Below are positions 16,995 through 25,536 of a stretch of 64,000 bases of DNA, piece after piece. Location of the stretch: contig NZ_PQHW01000004.1 in assembly GCF_003385215.1 (NCBI RefSeq), positions 62,001 through 126,000 of the forward strand, given 5' to 3'. The position numbers were made by a program, and so were the translations under genes. The stretch is from Amycolatopsis thermalba (GTDB lineage Bacteria; Actinomycetota; Actinomycetes; Mycobacteriales; Pseudonocardiaceae). Numbering within the stretch: position 1 is the stretch's first letter; the number at the start of each line of letters is the position of its first letter. The notes below the pieces were generated by a model. The model was not told the origin of the DNA and ran no database searches. It saw only the letters and a list, made by a program, of their open reading frames with translations.

Positions 16995-17014
16995 TGGTGT
17001 GAAATCCACCCGCT

Positions 17015-18046
17015 ATGACAACGTTGTCGCCGGGTCCGGGGAAGGCGTCGCGGCGCGCCACGATGAACGACGTCGCCCGGCTGGCCGGGGTGAGCATCAA
17101 GACGGTCTCCCGGGTGGTCAACGACGAGCCGGCGGTGCACCCGGAGACCGCCGAACGCGTGCTGGCCGCCATCGACGAGCTCGGGTTCCGGCGCAACCTC
17201 GGCGCCCGCAACCTGCGCCGCGGCTCGACCACCGGCACGATCGGCCTGGTCGTCGAGGACGTGGGCAACCCGTTCTACTCCGAGCTCACCCGCGCGGCCG
17301 AGAAGGTCGCCACCACCTTCGGTCGGCACGTGCTGTCCGGCTCGTCGGAGGAGGACTCCGAGCGCGAACGCGAGCTGGCCCTGGAGTTCTGCTCCCGCCG
17401 CGTGGACGGCCTGCTCATCGTCCCGGCCGGCACCCAGCACGGCTACCTGCTGCCGGAGATGCGCGCGGGCACGCCGGTGGTGTTCGTGGACCGCCCGGCC
17501 GGGGACATCGCCGCCGACACCGTGCTGGTCGACAACCTGGGCGGCACCGTCGAGGCGGTCGCCCACCTGGCCCGGCACGGGCACCGCCGCATCGCCTTCG
17601 TCGGCGACCGGCCGGACATCTACACCGCCGCCGAGCGCCTGCGCGGCTACCGCGAGGGGTGCGCCCGCGCCGGGCTGCGCTTCGACGAGCGCCTGGCGAT
17701 CCTGCGCCCGCCCACCCGGCAGAGCGTCGCCGACGCGGTGGCCCGCCTGCTCGCCGATCCCGATCCGGCCACCGCGATCATCGCCGGCAACAACCGCGTC
17801 ACCGTCCACCTGCTGCGGGCGCTGGCCCACGTCACGCCGCGCCCGGCCGTCGTCGGTTTCGACGACTTCGAACTGGCCGACCTGCTCGACCCGCCGGTGA
17901 CCGTCGTCGCGCACGACGTGAGCCGTCTCGGGTCGGCGGCGGCCGAGCTGTTGTTCGCCCGCATCAACGGCGATGCCTCCGCACCGAGAAAGGTTGTCCT
18001 GCCCGTGCACCTCGTTCCCCGCGGCTCCGGTGAGGTGGCCCCGTGA
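17015..18046 (+). CDS. LacI family transcriptional regulator
   Basis: 343 residues. The N-terminal helix-turn-helix is classical: TMNDVARLAGVSIKTVSRVVN, with the hinge helix near residues 60-70 (RNLGARNLRRGST). The periplasmic-binding-protein-like core follows and suggests a sugar or sugar-phosphate effector. It is the first gene of a six-gene operon and overlaps the isomerase gene as GTGA. A palindrome within its first codons is the likely operator. Confidence 0.92.
   Translation: MTTLSPGPGKASRRATMNDVARLAGVSIKTVSRVVNDEPAVHPETAERVLAAIDELGFRRNLGARNLRRGSTTGTIGLVVEDVGNPFYSELTRAAEKVATTFGRHVLSGSSEEDSERERELALEFCSRRVDGLLIVPAGTQHGYLLPEMRAGTPVVFVDRPAGDIAADTVLVDNLGGTVEAVAHLARHGHRRIAFVGDRPDIYTAAERLRGYREGCARAGLRFDERLAILRPPTRQSVADAVARLLADPDPATAIIAGNNRVTVHLLRALAHVTPRPAVVGFDDFELADLLDPPVTVVAHDVSRLGSAAAELLFARINGDASAPRKVVLPVHLVPRGSGEVAP
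17017..17028. promoter_or_regulatory. LacI-family operator overlapping the lacI-type start codon
   Basis: GACAACGTTGTC is a perfect 12-bp palindrome with the central CG typical of LacI/PurR-family operators, and with flanks it reads TGACAACGTTGTCG. It covers codons 1-5 of the adjacent LacI-family gene. Binding would block transcription or early elongation, giving autoregulation of the whole operon. Binding itself is inferred. Confidence 0.65.
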
Positions 18047-19068
18047 CCGCCCCGATCAAGCTCCCGGCCAACCAGCCGGCCCAGTTCTACCGCGGCGGCG
18101 CGGCCATCGCCGAACTCCGCGGAGCATCCACTCAGGACTCGGCGTTCGGTCCCGAAGACTGGGTCGCCTCGACCACGACCCGCTTCGGCCAGGAGGAGGC
18201 CGGGCTGACCCGGCTGCCCGACGGCCGCTGGCTGCGGGACGCCGTCCGCGACGACCCGAAGTCCTGGCTCGGCGCCGAGCACGTGGCCGCGTTTCACGAC
18301 TCCACCGCGCTGCTGGTCAAGCTGCTCGACGCGGGCCAGCGGCTGCCGGTGCACTTCCACCCCACCGACGCCTTCGCGCGCGAGCACTTCGACTCGCACT
18401 TCGGCAAGACCGAGGCCTGGATCGTGGTCGGCACCAGCGGCGACGACCCGCGCGTCCACCCCGGCTTCCGGGAGACCGTCAGCCCGGCCACGGTCGGCGA
18501 ATGGGTGCGCGAGCAGGACACCGACGCGATGCTCAGCGCGCTGAACAGCGTCCCGGTCCGCCCCGGCGACACGGTCTACATCCCGGCCGGCCTGCCGCAC
18601 GCGATCGGCGCGGGCGTGTTCGTCGTCGAACTCCAGCAGCCGACCGACTTCTCGCTGACCATCGAGTGGCGGAACTTCCTGGACGACCCGGACCAGGGGC
18701 ACCTCGGCCTCGGGTTCGACACCGCGCTGCGGGCCCTGGACACCTCCGGCTGGGACGACGACCGGCTGGCGAGCATCGTCAAGCACACCGCGGACGAGCC
18801 CGGGTCCACTGTGGACCTGCTGGCCGCCGGGTCGGCGGAGTTCTTCCGCGCCGACCAGCTGCGCCCGTCCCCCGCCCTCGCGCTCGACCCGTCGTTCGCC
18901 GTGTTCGTCGCGCTCGACGGGCAGGGCACGCTGCGCACCGAGCACGGCGGGGAGATCGCCGTGGCGAAGGGCGAGACGCTGGTGGTGCCGCACGCGGCCG
19001 GGCAGCTCGAACTGGCCGGCGACCTGACCGTCATCCGCTGTCGTCCCCCGGCGCCCGGAGCGCGCTGA
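18043..19068 (+). CDS. Class I mannose-6-phosphate isomerase-like protein
   Basis: 341 residues, GTG start overlapping the upstream stop. The zinc site of the type I phosphomannose isomerase cupin is visible: HFHPTDAFA, a Lys/Glu-rich GKTEAW, and the His in IPAGLPHAIG. The reaction would interconvert mannose-6-phosphate and fructose-6-phosphate. Its place between a LacI regulator and sugar ABC transporter genes suggests that the imported sugar, perhaps mannose or a related hexose, enters glycolysis through this step. The exact sugar is an inference. Confidence 0.82.
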   Translation: MTAPIKLPANQPAQFYRGGAAIAELRGASTQDSAFGPEDWVASTTTRFGQEEAGLTRLPDGRWLRDAVRDDPKSWLGAEHVAAFHDSTALLVKLLDAGQRLPVHFHPTDAFAREHFDSHFGKTEAWIVVGTSGDDPRVHPGFRETVSPATVGEWVREQDTDAMLSALNSVPVRPGDTVYIPAGLPHAIGAGVFVVELQQPTDFSLTIEWRNFLDDPDQGHLGLGFDTALRALDTSGWDDDRLASIVKHTADEPGSTVDLLAAGSAEFFRADQLRPSPALALDPSFAVFVALDGQGTLRTEHGGEIAVAKGETLVVPHAAGQLELAGDLTVIRCRPPAPGAR

Positions 19069-19835
19069 TGAGCGACACCGTCCTGCTGGACGCGCGGAAC
19101 CTGGTCAAGCACTACGGCTCGGTGGAGGCCCTGCGCGGCGCCTCCTTCCAGGCCCGCGCGGGTGAGGTGACCGCACTGATCGGGGACAACGGCGCGGGGA
19201 AGTCCACCCTCGTCAAGTGCCTGTCCGGTGCGGAGCAGCCGACCTCCGGCGAGATCCGGCTGGACGGCAGGACGGTGTCGCTCGACTCACCGGTGACCGC
19301 GCGGCGGCTGGGCATCGAGACGGTGTACCAGGACCTCGCGGTCGCCCCGGAACTCGATCCGGCGGCGAACCTGTTCCTCGGCCGGGAAATCCGCCGGAAA
19401 GGCATCCTCGGCCGGCTCGGGATGCTCGACAAGGCCGAGATGCGGCGGCGCGCGGTCGAGGAGTTCCAACGGCTCGGGGTGACGTTGCAGAGCACCGACG
19501 TGCCGATCGGCTCGCTGTCCGGCGGGCAGCGGCAGAGCGTCGCGGTGGCGCGGTCGGTGGTGTGGGCGTCGAAGGTCGTGTTCATGGACGAGCCGACCGC
19601 CGCGCTCGGCGTGGTGCAGCGCGAACGGGTGCTGGACGTGATCCGGCGGGTCCGCGACGAGGGCATCGCGGTGGTGCTGATCAGCCACAACATGCCCGAG
19701 GTGCTGTCGGTGGCCGACCGGGTGGAGGTGCTGCGGCTGGGCACGCGCGTGGCCCGGTTCGTGGCGGCCGAGACCAAGCTCGAGGACCTGGTGGCGGCGA
19801 TGACCGGCGCACTGACCCACGAGGAGGCGGCATGA
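19068..19835 (+). CDS. Sugar ABC transporter ATP-binding protein
   Basis: 255 residues with Walker A GDNGAGKST (about residue 38), Q-loop VYQDLAV, signature LSGGQRQS, Walker B VVFMDEPTAAL and switch His in ISHNMPEV. It is a single-domain ATPase of the RbsA/XylG/FrcA monosaccharide class rather than the usual tandem double-domain form. The start overlaps the isomerase stop by one base (TGATG). Confidence 0.92.
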   Translation: MSDTVLLDARNLVKHYGSVEALRGASFQARAGEVTALIGDNGAGKSTLVKCLSGAEQPTSGEIRLDGRTVSLDSPVTARRLGIETVYQDLAVAPELDPAANLFLGREIRRKGILGRLGMLDKAEMRRRAVEEFQRLGVTLQSTDVPIGSLSGGQRQSVAVARSVVWASKVVFMDEPTAALGVVQRERVLDVIRRVRDEGIAVVLISHNMPEVLSVADRVEVLRLGTRVARFVAAETKLEDLVAAMTGALTHEEAA

Positions 19836-19927
19836 GGACTGCTTGCAGGTCCGAATCATCGAACACCACGCTCGCCGACGCAGAAACACCGCCGCGGCTT
19901 GCCGCGTCCGCCAAGGAGGCGGCGTGA
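19832..19927 (+). CDS. Nested 31-codon ORF between ABC ATPase and permease
   Basis: A 31-residue reading frame (MRTACRSESSNTT...) starts at an ATG overlapping the ATPase stop as ATGA, with GGAGG just upstream, and ends at a TGA overlapping the permease GTG as GTGA. Its ribosome site and start junction (GGAGGCGGCATGAG, 19823-19836) is repeated with one change at the permease start (19915-19928). It has no hydrophobic segment and no recognisable family. It could be a real translation-coupling peptide or the by-product of a small insertion. Confidence 0.4.
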   Translation: MRTACRSESSNTTLADAETPPRLAASAKEAA

Positions 19928-20958
19928 GCACGGCGGTGCAGACCGAGGTGAGCGGCGGGATCGGCAAGCGGTCCCTCGGGCAGCGGCTGATCGGCGCCAA
20001 CACGTTCTGGATCGCGCTGGTGCTGCTCGCGCTGATCGCGGTGTTCACCGTGCTCGCGCCGAACGAGTTCGCCACCGTGTTCACGTTCCAGACGCTGCTG
20101 ATCGAGACGTCGGTGCTGCTCGTGCTGTCGGTCGGGATGACGTTCGTGATCATCACCTCCGGCATCGACCTGTCCGTCGGCTCGGTGCTGATCTTCTCCG
20201 GCATGGTCTGCGGCAAGACGATGGAGGCGCTTTCCGGCGGCAACGCGAGCGCCGCCGGGTGGGGCGTGATCACCGTCGGGCTGATCGCCGCGGTGCTGGC
20301 CGGGACGGCGTGGGGGCTGATCAACGGGTTCCTCATCGCGGTGGCGAAGATCCCGCCGCTGATCGTGACGCTCGGCTCGATGGGCGCCGCGCTGGGTGCG
20401 GCGTACCTGCTCAACGGCGGTTCCGACGTGCGCAGCGTGCCCACCACGCTGAACCGCACGCTCGGCTACGGCACGTCGTTCGGCGGCATCCCGAACCTGG
20501 TGCTGGTGGCCGCGGTGATCACGCTGATCGGCGCGTGGCTGCTGCACACCACCCGCTTCGGCCGCTACACCTACGCCGTCGGGTCGAACGCCGAGGCCGC
20601 GCGCCGGTCCGGGATCGCGGTGACCGCGCACCTCCTCAAGGTGTACCTGCTGACCGGGTTCCTGGCGGGGGTCGCGGGGTTCCTGTCGCTGGCCTACTAC
20701 GCCTCGACCACGATCACCGCGCACACCAACGACAACCTCAACGCGATCGCCGCGACCGTGATGGGCGGGACGAGCCTGTTCGGCGGGGTGGGATCGGTGC
20801 TGGGCACGGTGATCGGGGTGTTCATCCCGGCCGTGCTCAAGAAGGGCTTCAACATCACGCACGTCCAGGACTTCTGGCAGATGATCGCGGTCGGCGCGGT
20901 GCTGGTGGCCGCGGTGTGGTTCGACCAGCGGCGCCGCCGCGCACGCAATTCCCGGTGA
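19924..20958 (+). CDS. Sugar ABC transporter permease (RbsC/FrcC type)
   Basis: 344 residues with eight to ten hydrophobic helices. Family signatures include TSGIDLSVGS in the first half and GSNAEAARRSGI, the cytoplasmic loop that meets the ATPase. GTG 19924 is preferred over an in-frame ATG at 19843 because AAGGAGG precedes it and the earlier stretch is Arg-rich and unlike the family. It would dimerise to form the sugar channel. Confidence 0.9.
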   Translation: MSTAVQTEVSGGIGKRSLGQRLIGANTFWIALVLLALIAVFTVLAPNEFATVFTFQTLLIETSVLLVLSVGMTFVIITSGIDLSVGSVLIFSGMVCGKTMEALSGGNASAAGWGVITVGLIAAVLAGTAWGLINGFLIAVAKIPPLIVTLGSMGAALGAAYLLNGGSDVRSVPTTLNRTLGYGTSFGGIPNLVLVAAVITLIGAWLLHTTRFGRYTYAVGSNAEAARRSGIAVTAHLLKVYLLTGFLAGVAGFLSLAYYASTTITAHTNDNLNAIAATVMGGTSLFGGVGSVLGTVIGVFIPAVLKKGFNITHVQDFWQMIAVGAVLVAAVWFDQRRRRARNSR

Positions 20959-20992
20959 AATCCCAATACAACGAGGTAGGGAGAGGGATCGG

Positions 20993-21967
20993 ATGAGGTT
21001 CGCGAGGATCGCCGGACTGGCGGCGGCCGCGGTGTTGCTGGCCGCCTGCGGGTCCGGCCAGGTCGGCGGCTCCGGCGGCGCGCCGGTGGAGAACAACAAG
21101 CGGCTCACGCTCATCCCTGGCGTGCAGGCGGAGCCGTTCTACATCTCGATGCAGTGCGGCGCGCAGGCCGAGGCGCAGAAGCTGGGCTACACGCTGGACA
21201 CCTCGGCGCCGCAGAAGTTCGACGCCGCGCTGCAGACGGAGAAGGTCAACGCGCTGGGGTCGAACCCACCGGCCGCGCTGCTCATCGCGCCGACCGACGA
21301 CACGGCGATGCTCGCGCCGATCCAGCAGGTCGCCGCGCGCGGGGTGAAGATCATCGAGGTCGACACGTCGTTGAAGGACACCAGCGTGGCGCAGTCGTCG
21401 ATCTCGTCGGACAACACGGCGGGCGGTCAGCTCGCGGCGGACACGCTGGCGCAGCTGGTCGGCGGGAAGTCCGGATCGGTGCTGGTGCTGGACACGATCG
21501 CGGGCACCTCGACGACGAACGCGCGCGCGGCCGGGTTCTCCGAGCAGCTGAAGAAGTACCCGAACCTGAAGTCGGTGGGCATCCAGTTCACGCAGAACGA
21601 GCCGGGGGAGGCCATGTCGAAGGTGACCGCGGCCCTGGCGTCCACTCCGGACCTGGTGGGGATCTTCGCGACCAACCTCAACACCGGCGAGGGCGCGGCG
21701 GCGGGCCTGCGCGGCGCCGGCAAGGCGGGCCAGGTCCAGCTGGTCGGGTTCGACGCGAGCCCGTCCGAAGTGGAGGGTCTGCGCAACGGCGAGTACCAGG
21801 CGCTGATCGCGCAGGACCCGGCGATGATCGGGCAGCAGGGCGTCCAGCAGGCGGTCGCCGCGCTGGAGGGCAGGCCGGTGACGCGCAACCTCACGGCGCC
21901 GCTGCACTCCCTCACCAAGGCGAACATGGACGCCCACAGCCAGTACTTCTACAAGCAGTCCTGCTGA
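20993..21967 (+). CDS. Sugar ABC transporter substrate-binding lipoprotein
   Basis: 324 residues. Lipoprotein signal with lipobox LAAC near residue 20. The remainder is a type I periplasmic-binding fold like RbsB/FrcB: ISMQCGAQAEAQKLGYT, DTSLKDTSVAQSSISSDN, and FATNLNTGEGAAAGL. It ends the LacI-controlled operon and is followed by a strong terminator. The sugar bound is not known; the isomerase in the operon hints at mannose or fructose. Confidence 0.9.
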   Translation: MRFARIAGLAAAAVLLAACGSGQVGGSGGAPVENNKRLTLIPGVQAEPFYISMQCGAQAEAQKLGYTLDTSAPQKFDAALQTEKVNALGSNPPAALLIAPTDDTAMLAPIQQVAARGVKIIEVDTSLKDTSVAQSSISSDNTAGGQLAADTLAQLVGGKSGSVLVLDTIAGTSTTNARAAGFSEQLKKYPNLKSVGIQFTQNEPGEAMSKVTAALASTPDLVGIFATNLNTGEGAAAGLRGAGKAGQVQLVGFDASPSEVEGLRNGEYQALIAQDPAMIGQQGVQQAVAALEGRPVTRNLTAPLHSLTKANMDAHSQYFYKQSC

Positions 21968-21972
21968 GGGAG

Positions 21973-22010
21973 CCGGGGAGGTGCGCCCCTGGGGGTACGC
22001 ACCTCCCCGG
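21973..22010. terminator. Bidirectional hairpin terminator
   Basis: CCGGGGAGGTGCG (21973-21985) pairs perfectly with CGCACCTCCCCGG (21998-22010) around a 12-base loop. It lies between the stop of the sugar-binding protein gene and the stop of the converging PEP-mutase-family gene, so it probably serves both. Confidence 0.85.
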
Positions 22011-22012
22011 CG

Positions 22013-22723
22013 TCACCGCAGCGTCTTCAGGTGCTGGGTCAGCCACCCGCGGGTCGCGCGCCACAGCCCGGCGCCGAGCGAGACCCGCGCGACGCCGAGC
22101 CCGGCCAGTTCGGCGACGGGACCGTTGGCGTTGACCGCCGCCGGGCTCACCGCCCGCACGAACTCGCCCAGGACTTCGCGGTCCCGCAACAGGATCGGGT
22201 ACACGCAGTCCGCACCCGCCGCGAGGTACGCCTGAGCCCGCTCGATCGCCTCGGGCAGCACGGCACGCGGGTCGGCGGCGCCCAGGAACACGTCGATGCG
22301 GGCGTTGATCACCAGGTCCCGGCCCGCGGCCTCGCGCACCGCCGCCAGCCGGGCCGCCTGCTCGTCCACCGGTCGCAGGCCGCCGCGCGGGTGGTCGGTG
22401 TCCTCGTAGTTGCAGCCGACCGCGCCGGTGTCCAGCAGCCGCGCGGCGAACTCGGACCCGGACAGCCCGTAGCCGCTCTCGGCGTCCACCGTCACCGGCA
22501 CCGACACCGCGCGGGCGATGCGCGCGGCGGCGGCGAACATCTCCCCGGCGGGCGCGGCCTCGCCGTCCGGATAGCCGAGCCCGGCGGCGACCGCGACCGA
22601 GGACGTGGCCACCACCGGGAACCCGGCCTCCTCGACCAGCCGCGCCGTGTCGGCGTCCCACGCGTTCGGCAGGATCAGCGGGTCGCCCGGGACGTGCAGC
22701 GCCCGCAGCGCCTCGGCGGTCAC
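22013..22723 (-). CDS. Isocitrate lyase/phosphoenolpyruvate mutase family protein
   Basis: 236 residues. The PEP-mutase/isocitrate-lyase barrel is recognised by ILPNAWDADTARLVEEAGFP, VTVDAESGYG (metal Asp/Glu) and CNYEDTDH, with INARIDVF following. The catalytic KKCGH loop of true isocitrate lyases is absent, so it is not a glyoxylate-cycle enzyme; carbon-carbon or phosphonate lyase roles are possible. GTG 22723 overlaps the upstream stop as GTGA. Confidence 0.83.
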   Translation of the reverse strand: MTAEALRALHVPGDPLILPNAWDADTARLVEEAGFPVVATSSVAVAAGLGYPDGEAAPAGEMFAAAARIARAVSVPVTVDAESGYGLSGSEFAARLLDTGAVGCNYEDTDHPRGGLRPVDEQAARLAAVREAAGRDLVINARIDVFLGAADPRAVLPEAIERAQAYLAAGADCVYPILLRDREVLGEFVRAVSPAAVNANGPVAELAGLGVARVSLGAGLWRATRGWLTQHLKTLR

Positions 22724-23184
22724 CGGGGGTTCGCCGGGAGCGGCTTGTGGCTGGTGACCCCGAGCCGGTTGAAGGCGTTGATCACCGTCGCCGCCCAGGC
22801 GACCGCGACGTACTGCTCCTGCGTGAACACGCTGGTCGCCTGCTGGTAGACGTCGTCGGGCACGTCCTGGTGCTGCGGCAGCCGGGTCATCGCGTCGGTC
22901 AGCGCGAGCGCGGCCCGCTCCTGCTCGGTGTAGAGGTCGGTCTCCCACCACGCGCTGAGCATGAGGATCCGCCGCTCGCTCTCCCCCAGCTTGCGGGCGT
23001 CCCGGGCGTGCAGGTCGAGGCAGTAGGCGCACCCGTTGAGCATCGACGCGCGGATCTTCACCAGCTCGATCAGCCGCTGGTCCAGTCCCGCGTCCGCGGC
23101 CGCCTTCTCGACGACGGTGTGCAGGTGGAGGATCGACTGGTAGGCCTCGGGCAGCGCGGCGGACAACTGGAGTCGCTCGGTCAT
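22720..23184 (-). CDS. Carboxymuconolactone decarboxylase (AhpD-like) family protein
   Basis: 154 residues. The AhpD core motif is complete: CAYCLDLHARDARKLG, with the CxxC pair and the following His of alkylhydroperoxidase-like proteins. Such proteins act as small thiol peroxidases or reductants. The gene leads a two-gene leftward operon and is divergent from a MocR regulator that probably controls it. Confidence 0.9.
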   Translation of the reverse strand: MTERLQLSAALPEAYQSILHLHTVVEKAAADAGLDQRLIELVKIRASMLNGCAYCLDLHARDARKLGESERRILMLSAWWETDLYTEQERAALALTDAMTRLPQHQDVPDDVYQQATSVFTQEQYVAVAWAATVINAFNRLGVTSHKPLPANPR

Positions 23185-23217
23185 ACGACCAAACTAACCC
23201 GCGCTGGCCCACGGGTA

Positions 23218-23251
23218 TGGTCCAGTTTCGTGACAGGTTCGTGGTCCAGTT
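23218..23251. promoter_or_regulatory. Direct repeats at the MocR divergent promoter
   Basis: TGGTCCAGTT occurs twice in the same orientation (23218-23227 and 23242-23251), 24 bp apart, spanning the GTG start of the MocR gene. A partly related AGTTTGGTC lies on the other strand next to the AhpD-like gene start. MocR/PdxR proteins commonly bind direct repeats, so this is a plausible autoregulatory site. Confidence 0.5.
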
Positions 23252-24588
23252 CCGATCTGCATCTCGACTGGTCGCCGTCCGAGGGGCGGCGCGGGCTGGC
23301 CGACGCGTTGCGGCGCGCCGTCCGCGAAGGCCGGCTCGCCCCCGGCACGGCGCTGCCGTCCACGCGCGCGCTCGCGGCCGACCTCGGCATCGCCCGCGGC
23401 ACCGTCACGCGCGTCTACAACGACCTGACCGCCGAGGGGTACCTGCGCACCAGGCAGGGCGCGCCGACCCGGGTGGCCGCGGACACGCGCACCCCGGCCG
23501 AACCACGCGAGAAGTCCGGGCCGCCCACCTCCGCCTGGTTCCGGGACGCGCGCTGGGACCTGTTCCCCGGGCGGCCGGACCTGTCGGCGTTCCCGCGTGC
23601 GGCGTGGGCGTCCGCCACGCGCCGGGTCGTGCAGTCGATGCCCGCGGGCTCGTTCGACTACGGCGATCCGGCCGGGCCGGCCGCGCTGCGCGAAGCACTG
23701 GCCCGGTACCTCGCGCGCAGCCGCGGCGTGCTCGCGGAGCCGGACCGGATCGTGGTGTGCGGCGGCTACTCGCACGCGATCGGCGTGCTGGGCCACCTGT
23801 TCGACGAGATCGCCTTCGAGGACCCGTCGCTGCCGGAGTTCCGCGAGGGCGCGGCCCGGGGCGGCGCGAAGATCGTGCCGGTGCCGGTGGACGAGCGCGG
23901 GATCCGGGTGTCCGAACTGGACAGTCCGGTGGCGGTCGTGACGGCCGCGCACCAGTACCCGCTCGGGGTCACGCTCGCGCCGGAGCGCCGCTCCGCGCTG
24001 GCCGGCTGGGCGGCGGCGGGCGGCCTGGTGATCGAGGACGACTACGACGGCGAGTTCCGGTTCGACCGGCAGCCGGTCGGGGCGGTGCAGTCGCTGGCGC
24101 CGGAGCGGATCGTCTACGCGGGCGGGGTCAGCAAGACGCTCGCGCCGGCGTTGCGGATCGGGTGGCTGGTCCTGCCGCGGCGCCTGGTCGGCCCGGTGCG
24201 CGACACGATGGCGGCGCTGGGCTGGCGGTCGCCGGTGGTGGACCACCTGGTCCTCGCCGACCTGCTGAACTCCGGCGCCTACGACCGGCACGTCCGGCAG
24301 CGCCGCGTCGCCTACCGCCGCCGCCGGGACCGGCTGCTCGCGGCACTGCCGCCGGAGTTCGTGCCGGAAGGCATCTCCGCCGGGCTGCACCTGGTGCTGC
24401 GCGTGCCCGGCGAGGCTGCGGTGCTGCGCGCGCTGCGCCGCCGGTCGGTGGCGGTGGACCACCTGAGCCGCTACTGGATGGGCTCCGGCCCCGGCGGGCT
24501 GGTGATCGGCTACGCGACCCCGGCGGAGCACGCGTTCGGCCCCGCGGTGGAGGCGCTGGTGGACGGGCTACGCGCGGTCGGACCGTAG
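23230..24588 (+). CDS. MocR-type PLP-dependent transcriptional regulator
   Basis: 452 residues. An N-terminal GntR winged helix (LADALRRAVREGRLAPGTAL, RALAADLGIARGTVTRVYND) is fused to an aminotransferase-like domain. The pyridoxal-phosphate lysine lies in YAGGVSKTLAPALR, and the Asp/Tyr pair of the cofactor pocket in IEDDYDGEFR. It is divergent from the AhpD-like gene. Its 3' end overlaps the convergent meaB gene by 21 bp. Confidence 0.9.
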   Translation: MTGSWSSSDLHLDWSPSEGRRGLADALRRAVREGRLAPGTALPSTRALAADLGIARGTVTRVYNDLTAEGYLRTRQGAPTRVAADTRTPAEPREKSGPPTSAWFRDARWDLFPGRPDLSAFPRAAWASATRRVVQSMPAGSFDYGDPAGPAALREALARYLARSRGVLAEPDRIVVCGGYSHAIGVLGHLFDEIAFEDPSLPEFREGAARGGAKIVPVPVDERGIRVSELDSPVAVVTAAHQYPLGVTLAPERRSALAGWAAAGGLVIEDDYDGEFRFDRQPVGAVQSLAPERIVYAGGVSKTLAPALRIGWLVLPRRLVGPVRDTMAALGWRSPVVDHLVLADLLNSGAYDRHVRQRRVAYRRRRDRLLAALPPEFVPEGISAGLHLVLRVPGEAAVLRALRRRSVAVDHLSRYWMGSGPGGLVIGYATPAEHAFGPAVEALVDGLRAVGP

Positions 24589-25536
24589 CGCGGCCAGCAG
24601 CTCGTCCGCGGCGGTGTAGGGGTCCAGCTCGCGGTCGACGACCTTCTTCGCCACCGCGGGCAGGTGCCCGCCGCCGTGCAGGTCGGTCAGCCGCGCCTGC
24701 AGCTCGCGCAGGGCGATCGCGGCCACCTCGCTCGCGGCCCGCTCGGCGCGGCGGCGGGCCAGCTCCCCGTGCGAGGCGAGCCAGTCGTGGTGCTCGGACA
24801 GCGCCTTGACCAGGTCCGGCACGCCCTCGCCGCGGGCGGCGACCGTGCGCACGATCGGCTGCCGCCAGCTCTCGCCGCGGATCTCCCGGCGCGCGAAGGC
24901 GATCATCTGCTTCAGGTCGCGCACCACGGTCTCCGCGCCGTCGCGGTCGGCCTTGTTCACCACGAACACGTCGGCGATCTCCAGCACCCCGGCCTTGGCC
25001 GCCTGGATCCCGTCGCCGAGCCCGGGCGCCAGCAGGACCACCGTGGTGTCGGCCAGCTTCACGACGTCCACTTCGGACTGTCCAACACCGACGGTCTCGA
25101 TCAGCACGACGTCGAACCCGGCGGCGTCGAGCACCCGCACCGCCTGCGGCGTCGCCCAGGACAGCCCGCCCAGGTGCCCGCGGGTGGCCATCGACCGGAT
25201 GAACACGCCCGGATCGGTCGCGTGCTCGGTCATCCGGATCCGGTCGCCGAGCAGCGCGCCGCCGGAGAACGGCGACGACGGGTCGATCGCCAGCACCCCG
25301 ACCCGCTTGCCCTCCGCGCGCAACGCGGACAGCAGCATGGACGTCGAAGTCGACTTGCCGACCCCGGGCGGTCCGGTCAGGCCGATCACCCGCGCCCGCC
25401 CGGTGTGCGGCGTGAGCGCCGCGGCCACCTCGCGCAGGCGCGGGTGCGCGTCCTCGACCAGCGAGATCAGCCGGGCGACCGCGCGCGGCTGTCCCTCCCG
25501 CGCGCGGTCGACGAGCTCCCCGACGTCCAGTGGCAC
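24568..25536 (-). CDS. meaB: Methylmalonyl-CoA mutase-associated GTPase MeaB
   Basis: 322 residues, family length. P-loop GPPGVGKST (about residue 55), switch region DPSSPFSGGALLGDR, IETVGVGQSE with the Walker B Asp replaced as is usual in MeaB, and NKAD for guanine recognition. MeaB guards and reloads B12-dependent acyl-CoA mutases. GTG 25536 overlaps the thiolase TAG by one base, so the two genes are coupled. No mutase gene is in the window. Confidence 0.95.
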   Translation of the reverse strand: MPLDVGELVDRAREGQPRAVARLISLVEDAHPRLREVAAALTPHTGRARVIGLTGPPGVGKSTSTSMLLSALRAEGKRVGVLAIDPSSPFSGGALLGDRIRMTEHATDPGVFIRSMATRGHLGGLSWATPQAVRVLDAAGFDVVLIETVGVGQSEVDVVKLADTTVVLLAPGLGDGIQAAKAGVLEIADVFVVNKADRDGAETVVRDLKQMIAFARREIRGESWRQPIVRTVAARGEGVPDLVKALSEHHDWLASHGELARRRAERAASEVAAIALRELQARLTDLHGGGHLPAVAKKVVDRELDPYTAADELLAALRSDRA

